Source: Paragemmobacter ruber (GTDB lineage Bacteria; Pseudomonadota; Alphaproteobacteria; Rhodobacterales; Rhodobacteraceae). From it: 64,000 nucleotides of DNA. Position 1 is the first letter of the stretch, and every line of letters begins with the position of its first letter. Shown in pieces: positions 60,765-64,000 of the stretch. The notes below the pieces were generated by a model. That model did not search any database, had not been told where the DNA came from, and was given only the letters and a program-made list of their open reading frames with translations. The DNA is taken from NCBI RefSeq assembly GCF_009908315.1, contig NZ_JAAATW010000001.1, positions 186,001 to 250,000 of the forward strand, written 5' to 3'. Position numbers and translations under genes: made by a program.

Positions 60765-61226
60765 ATGCTGCGCCGGTTGATCGCCCCCGCCTTGGCCCTT
60801 GACCTTCTGCCCGGCATGGGCGCTGCCAGCGAAGAAGGCGCGAAGGCCCCGCGGGCGATGTGGACGGCTTTTGAGTGCGGCACCTATGCTGAGTTGGCAA
60901 GGAAGGCAGATCGAGCCAGTGACCACTACGCGACCGGGCTAGACGCCGGGCGGCGGTTCTATGCTGCCTTGGAAGCTGGGACGATCACCGACGAAGAACT
61001 CAGCCAGCATGCCCCCATGATCCTCGGTTCTCTCAACGCCGGGCCTTCGGTGGACTTCATCCTGGGCAGAGTGTTCCATTATGCGACGGACGCAGCACGA
61101 TCCGACGTGTCGCAAGAAGACCAACACGGGCTTCCACTGCCAATCAAAGACTGGCTTCTTGAGCCGGAACTGATCGCTACGAAAGCGAACATGCTCTACA
61201 GCGCGGGCAACTGCGACCTTCTCTGA
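60765..61226 (+). CDS. Unknown small protein with signal-like N-terminus
   Basis: Protein of 153 residues I do not recognise. MLRRLIAPALALDLLPGMGAAS resembles a short, weak Sec signal. The rest is mostly helical and acidic (ALEAGTITDEELSQHAPMILGS), with two cysteines (FECGTY and the near-terminal NCDLL) that could pair in the periplasm. AGGAGG precedes the ATG by about 8 bp. It stands alone between a composition break and the tRNA gene, like cargo of an island. Confidence 0.6.
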   Translation: MLRRLIAPALALDLLPGMGAASEEGAKAPRAMWTAFECGTYAELARKADRASDHYATGLDAGRRFYAALEAGTITDEELSQHAPMILGSLNAGPSVDFILGRVFHYATDAARSDVSQEDQHGLPLPIKDWLLEPELIATKANMLYSAGNCDLL

Positions 61227-61414
61227 CGGCCCGGCAGTGCGCCCAGATCGGGCCGGGCTGCCCAACTGCCCCTGCCGGGGAAAGGTGCGACAGCCTGCCA
61301 CACCCAAGCCCAGAGCCGCCCGACACGGCAGACACGGCCCAGCGCATGCGCCTTTAGTGCCCATTTAGTGCCCCTAGCGGGAAGCGCCAAATTTCTCAAT
61401 CATTTCGATAGTAT

Positions 61415-61504
61415 TGGCGGACAGTGAGGGATTCGAACCCTCGAGACGGTTCCCCGCCTACACACTTTCCAGGCGTGCGCCTTCGACCACTCGGCCAACT
61501 GTCC
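61415..61504 (-). tRNA. tRNA-Ser (anticodon GGA)
   Basis: A 90-nt tRNA with CCA encoded. Acceptor stem GGACAGT/ACTGTCC, D-arm GGCCGAGTGG, anticodon loop CTGGAAA (GGA at 61468-61470), a long variable arm typical of class II tRNA-Ser, and a T-arm with GGTTCGAATCC. It reads UCC/UCU serine codons. tRNA-Ser genes are common integration sites, and the unusual DNA on its 3' side fits this. Confidence 0.96.
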
Positions 61505-61555
61505 TTGCGGCACTCCTTAAGCGGTGAAACTTGGCGGCGCAAGGGGCTCGACGGA

Positions 61556-62275
61556 TCAATCCATCAAGGTGATCGACACGCGGCGGTTCTGGCGGCCTTT
61601 CTTTTCGATCCGGCCAATCTCCACCCGGCCGATTTCGGCCGTGCGGGCGACATGGGTTCCGCCGCAGGGTTGCAGGTCCACCTGCGTCGCGCCCTCGCCG
61701 ATCCGCACCAGCCTGACCCGCCCCTGCCCCATCGGCGGCTGGACCGACATGGTCTTCACCAATCCCGGATTCCTCAGCAACTCGTCATCACTGATCCAGC
61801 TGTCGGTCACCGGCAGATCCAGCCCGATCAGCGCATTCAGCCGATCCTCCAGCATCTGCACATCCGCCGGCGGATCAGGCATATCGAAATCCAGCCGTCC
61901 CCGTTCCGTTCCGATCTGTCCACCTGTCACGGGCAGCGGGATCACGACCGACAGGAGGTGCAGCGCCGTGTGCACGCGCATGTGGCGATGACGGCGGTCC
62001 CAATCCAGGATCTGGGTCACGATCGCGCCCATAGGCGGCATGCCCGCCGGTTCGGCCGGCACCAGCGCGATGCGGCCGCCCTCGGCCTTGACGGCGGTCG
62101 CGATGGGCAAGCGCCCGCCCTCCCAGACCAACCAGCCGGAATCTCCCGGCTGCCCCCCGCCGGTGGCGTAAAAGAGGCTGCGGTCGCAGATTACGCCGCC
62201 CTCGGCGGTATGGGCGATCACCGTCGCCTTGGCCTCGCGCAGATAGGCGTCGCTGCGAAACAACGGCTCGGTCAT
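61556..62275 (-). CDS. alaX: Alanyl-tRNA editing protein AlaX
   Basis: Stand-alone editing protein of 239 residues that removes serine (or glycine) from mischarged tRNA-Ala. Zinc ligands are visible: HxxxH at 102-106 (VHTALHLLS) and CGGTH near the C-terminus (LQPCGGTHVARTAEIG), plus the FYATGGGQPGDSGWL strand of the AlaRS editing fold. It belongs to the longer AlaX type with part of the C-terminal extension. Its start overlaps the stop of the mechanosensitive-channel gene upstream by 4 bp, so both are in one operon. Confidence 0.93.
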   Translation of the reverse strand: MTEPLFRSDAYLREAKATVIAHTAEGGVICDRSLFYATGGGQPGDSGWLVWEGGRLPIATAVKAEGGRIALVPAEPAGMPPMGAIVTQILDWDRRHRHMRVHTALHLLSVVIPLPVTGGQIGTERGRLDFDMPDPPADVQMLEDRLNALIGLDLPVTDSWISDDELLRNPGLVKTMSVQPPMGQGRVRLVRIGEGATQVDLQPCGGTHVARTAEIGRVEIGRIEKKGRQNRRVSITLMD

Positions 62276-64000
62276 CCTGCGGCCTCCTCACTCCCGCTGT
62301 CGCGCGCCCGGGTGGCGGTGCGTGGCATCGGATCCCCGGCCTCTTGCGCCGGCGAGGCAGGTGCCAACCCGCGCAGTGCGCGACCCAGGGCATCCACGTT
62401 GCGCAGGTAAACCTCGGTCTGCGCGAAGGGGATCTCGATCCCTTCTTCTTCGAAACGCTTGACGATCTGGTGGTTCACCTCGGTGCGCACCGACAGCGAG
62501 AAGTTCACATCCCGCAGGATCATGCGGATTTCGAAATTCATCGCATCGGCGCCAAATCCCATGAAGGCCACCAGTGGCGGCGGGTTCAGCACGGCCAGTG
62601 GTTGCGCCTCGGCAATCTCGCGCAGGACACGCTCCACCTTGCGGGTGTCGGTCCCGAAAGCCACCGAAACGGGCACGATCAGCCGCCCGGAAAGGTTGAA
62701 CCTTGTCCAGTTCGTCACCTGCTGCGTCACCAGATCGGCATTGGGTACGATGACATCCGAACGGTCGAAGGTCTGGATCCGCGTGGAACGGACCGAGATG
62801 GATTTCACCGTCCCCTGAACCTGCCCGACCTCGATCCAGTCGCCTTCGCTGACGGGGCGTTCGATCAGAAGGATGATGCCCGACACAAAGTTCGACACGA
62901 TGTTCTGCAGGCCGAAACCGATGCCCACAGACAGCGCACCGGCAACGATGGCAAGGCCCGACAGATCAATCCCGGCAAAGTTGATGGCGATGAGCGCGGC
63001 AAGGAAAATGCCGATATAGCCCACCCCCGACACGATCGCATTCTGCCCGCCCTGATCCAGCGTCGTGCGGGGCAGCACCGATCCGCGAAGCGCCCCCTGG
63101 AACAGCCGCGTCACGGCATAGCCCACGGCGAAGATCACGGCAAAGATCAGGAAATCGGTGGGCGAGACGCGCGTCTGGCCGATCTGGAACCCGTTCAGGA
63201 AGCGCTGCCACAACTCGGTGATATCGGCCAGCCGCGCCCCCCAGACCAGCGCGAACAAAGGCAGCGATGCCAGCGTCATCGCAAAGCCGATCAGCACGGG
63301 GATCAGCCCGTCCTGATCCGCGGCATCGGATTTGGTGACCAAGCCGTAAAGATCGCCCACCAGACGTTGGGCTACGAACAAAAGCGCCACCAGACCCAGC
63401 GAGATCACCGAAGGGAAAACAAGCGCGGTCGCGGCTGCAATATAGCCGATCGCCCCCAGCACCACGCCGGCAAGGCCCGTCAGCATCACCCCCCGCGCCA
63501 AGAGGCCCAGCACGCGCAGGCCGATGCTCGGCCCTTCTTCCCCGGCCGCCACGCTGCGCACATGGCGGCGCAACAGCTGCCCCATGCGGAAGATCAGCAC
63601 CGCCATCGTGGCAAGCAACGGAAAACCCAGCACCGCATTCGCGGTATCGCTGGCCCGCAACTCGGCCATGACAACCTGCAAGACAGCCTCAACCCCCAGC
63701 ACAAGGCCAATGGTGCGGGCCAGAAACCGCCCCTCGGCCCTGCGCTCGGGCACCTCGATGCCGGACAGGTCGATCCCGTCATCGAAGGGAAAGATCGTGG
63801 TGCCCAGCCAGTTCGCCGCCACCATCGTGAAGACGACGCCCGGCAGCAGGACGGCCAGTTCCGATCCGACCCGCCCGAACAGCCCGGTCAAAAGCAAGGC
63901 CTGGCTCAGGGCAATCGCGCCAAGCGTGGGCAGTACGACCTGCATCATAGAAAGAAGCAGCAGCACGACCCGCCGCCCGCGCGCCGTGCGCGGCAGGGGC
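62272..64000 (-). CDS. MscS-family mechanosensitive channel, 5' end outside the window
   Basis: At least 575 residues of a large MscS-type channel; the frame stays open to the right edge, so the N-terminus is missing. Several hydrophobic helices (roughly ten in view) precede the pore helix and the conserved core: GLQNIVSNFVSGIILLIERPVSEGDWIEVG, SISVRSTRIQTFDRSDVIVPNADLVTQQVTNWT, then a C-terminal domain ending in EVNHQIVKRFEEEGIEIPFAQTEVYLR. The size fits the DUF3772/MscK-like group with an added N-terminal domain. It should open at low osmolarity. Overlap with alaX shows an operon. Confidence 0.92.
   Translation of the reverse strand, partial: PLPRTARGRRVVLLLLSMMQVVLPTLGAIALSQALLLTGLFGRVGSELAVLLPGVVFTMVAANWLGTTIFPFDDGIDLSGIEVPERRAEGRFLARTIGLVLGVEAVLQVVMAELRASDTANAVLGFPLLATMAVLIFRMGQLLRRHVRSVAAGEEGPSIGLRVLGLLARGVMLTGLAGVVLGAIGYIAAATALVFPSVISLGLVALLFVAQRLVGDLYGLVTKSDAADQDGLIPVLIGFAMTLASLPLFALVWGARLADITELWQRFLNGFQIGQTRVSPTDFLIFAVIFAVGYAVTRLFQGALRGSVLPRTTLDQGGQNAIVSGVGYIGIFLAALIAINFAGIDLSGLAIVAGALSVGIGFGLQNIVSNFVSGIILLIERPVSEGDWIEVGQVQGTVKSISVRSTRIQTFDRSDVIVPNADLVTQQVTNWTRFNLSGRLIVPVSVAFGTDTRKVERVLREIAEAQPLAVLNPPPLVAFMGFGADAMNFEIRMILRDVNFSLSVRTEVNHQIVKRFEEEGIEIPFAQTEVYLRNVDALGRALRGLAPASPAQEAGDPMPRTATRARDSGSEEAAG

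Noticed and set aside
61360-61440. Possible att duplication at the tRNA-Ser 3' end (TTAGTGCCC is repeated twice nearby)
   Set aside because: The repeat is only 9 bp, does not extend into the tRNA and no distant copy was found.
1-64000. CRISPR array or rRNA operon
   Set aside because: No regularly spaced repeats and no rRNA sequence were seen anywhere in the window.

Overview
The window is high-GC DNA with tightly packed operons and gene families typical of an alphaproteobacterium of the Rhodobacteraceae/Paracoccaceae group (Rhodobacter, Gemmobacter, Paracoccus or roseobacter-like). The basis is an alphaproteobacterial RNase E with a long charged tail, DctB/DctD, a complete Tmm/Tdm/DmmDABC methylamine pathway, a LuxI-type synthase beside a histidine phosphorelay, and a Rhodobacter-style intergenic repeat. 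No species can be named from the sequence alone.

Layout. 0-8.7 kb is housekeeping and signalling: ccdA, a TusA-like protein, rne, dctD-dctB and a lone purQ. 8.8-22.6 kb is a methylated-amine catabolic region: tdm (TMAO demethylase), a DMT-type exporter, a GATase-like AraC regulator, dmmC, dmmB, dmmA and dmmD (dimethylamine monooxygenase), an APC permease, a 54-residue membrane protein, amt and tmm (trimethylamine monooxygenase). Together these should take trimethylamine to TMAO, then dimethylamine, then monomethylamine. Formaldehyde would be caught by the folate (GcvT-like) domains of Tdm and DmmD. The monomethylamine-to-ammonium step is not in the window. 23.0-27.8 kb is a signalling cluster: a receiver with a degenerate GGDEF domain, a LuxI-type synthase with no LuxR nearby, a small unknown protein, a membrane histidine kinase, an Hpt protein and a single receiver.

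28.4-34.0 kb holds a lipid A phosphoethanolamine transferase (EptA/MCR family), an Fe-S flavin oxidoreductase of the trimethylamine dehydrogenase family, and a two-gene unit: a Tat-exported Gly/Ser/Arg-rich small protein followed by a fusion of an HPr-kinase-like domain with a PqqD-like peptide-binding domain. A perfect 26-bp palindrome covers the ribosome-binding site and GTG start of the fusion gene. This pair is the best candidate for an undescribed system. 34.0-38.9 kb is the DabA/DabB inorganic-carbon uptake system with a divergent LysR regulator, followed by a dead IS6-family element. 39.8-48.0 kb is a Nit1C (Nit6803 nitrilase) cluster, divergent from a MocR-type regulator.

48.2-58.3 kb has a Tat-exported metallo-beta-lactamase-fold protein and a polyol/sugar-type ABC importer with an alcohol dehydrogenase and a divergent AcoR-like regulator. 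58.3-61.2 kb is a mosaic of a degraded IS5-family element, a low-GC glycosyltransferase, about 670 bp without a gene and an orphan small secreted-type protein. It ends near tRNA-Ser(GGA), which suggests an eroded island. The window closes with an AlaX-type editing protein and the 3' part of an MscS-family channel that runs off the right edge.

Two separate sigma-54-type activators in this window (the DctD and AcoR-like proteins) keep Walker A and B motifs but lack the GAFTGA loop that contacts sigma-54, so both probably act through another form of RNA polymerase.
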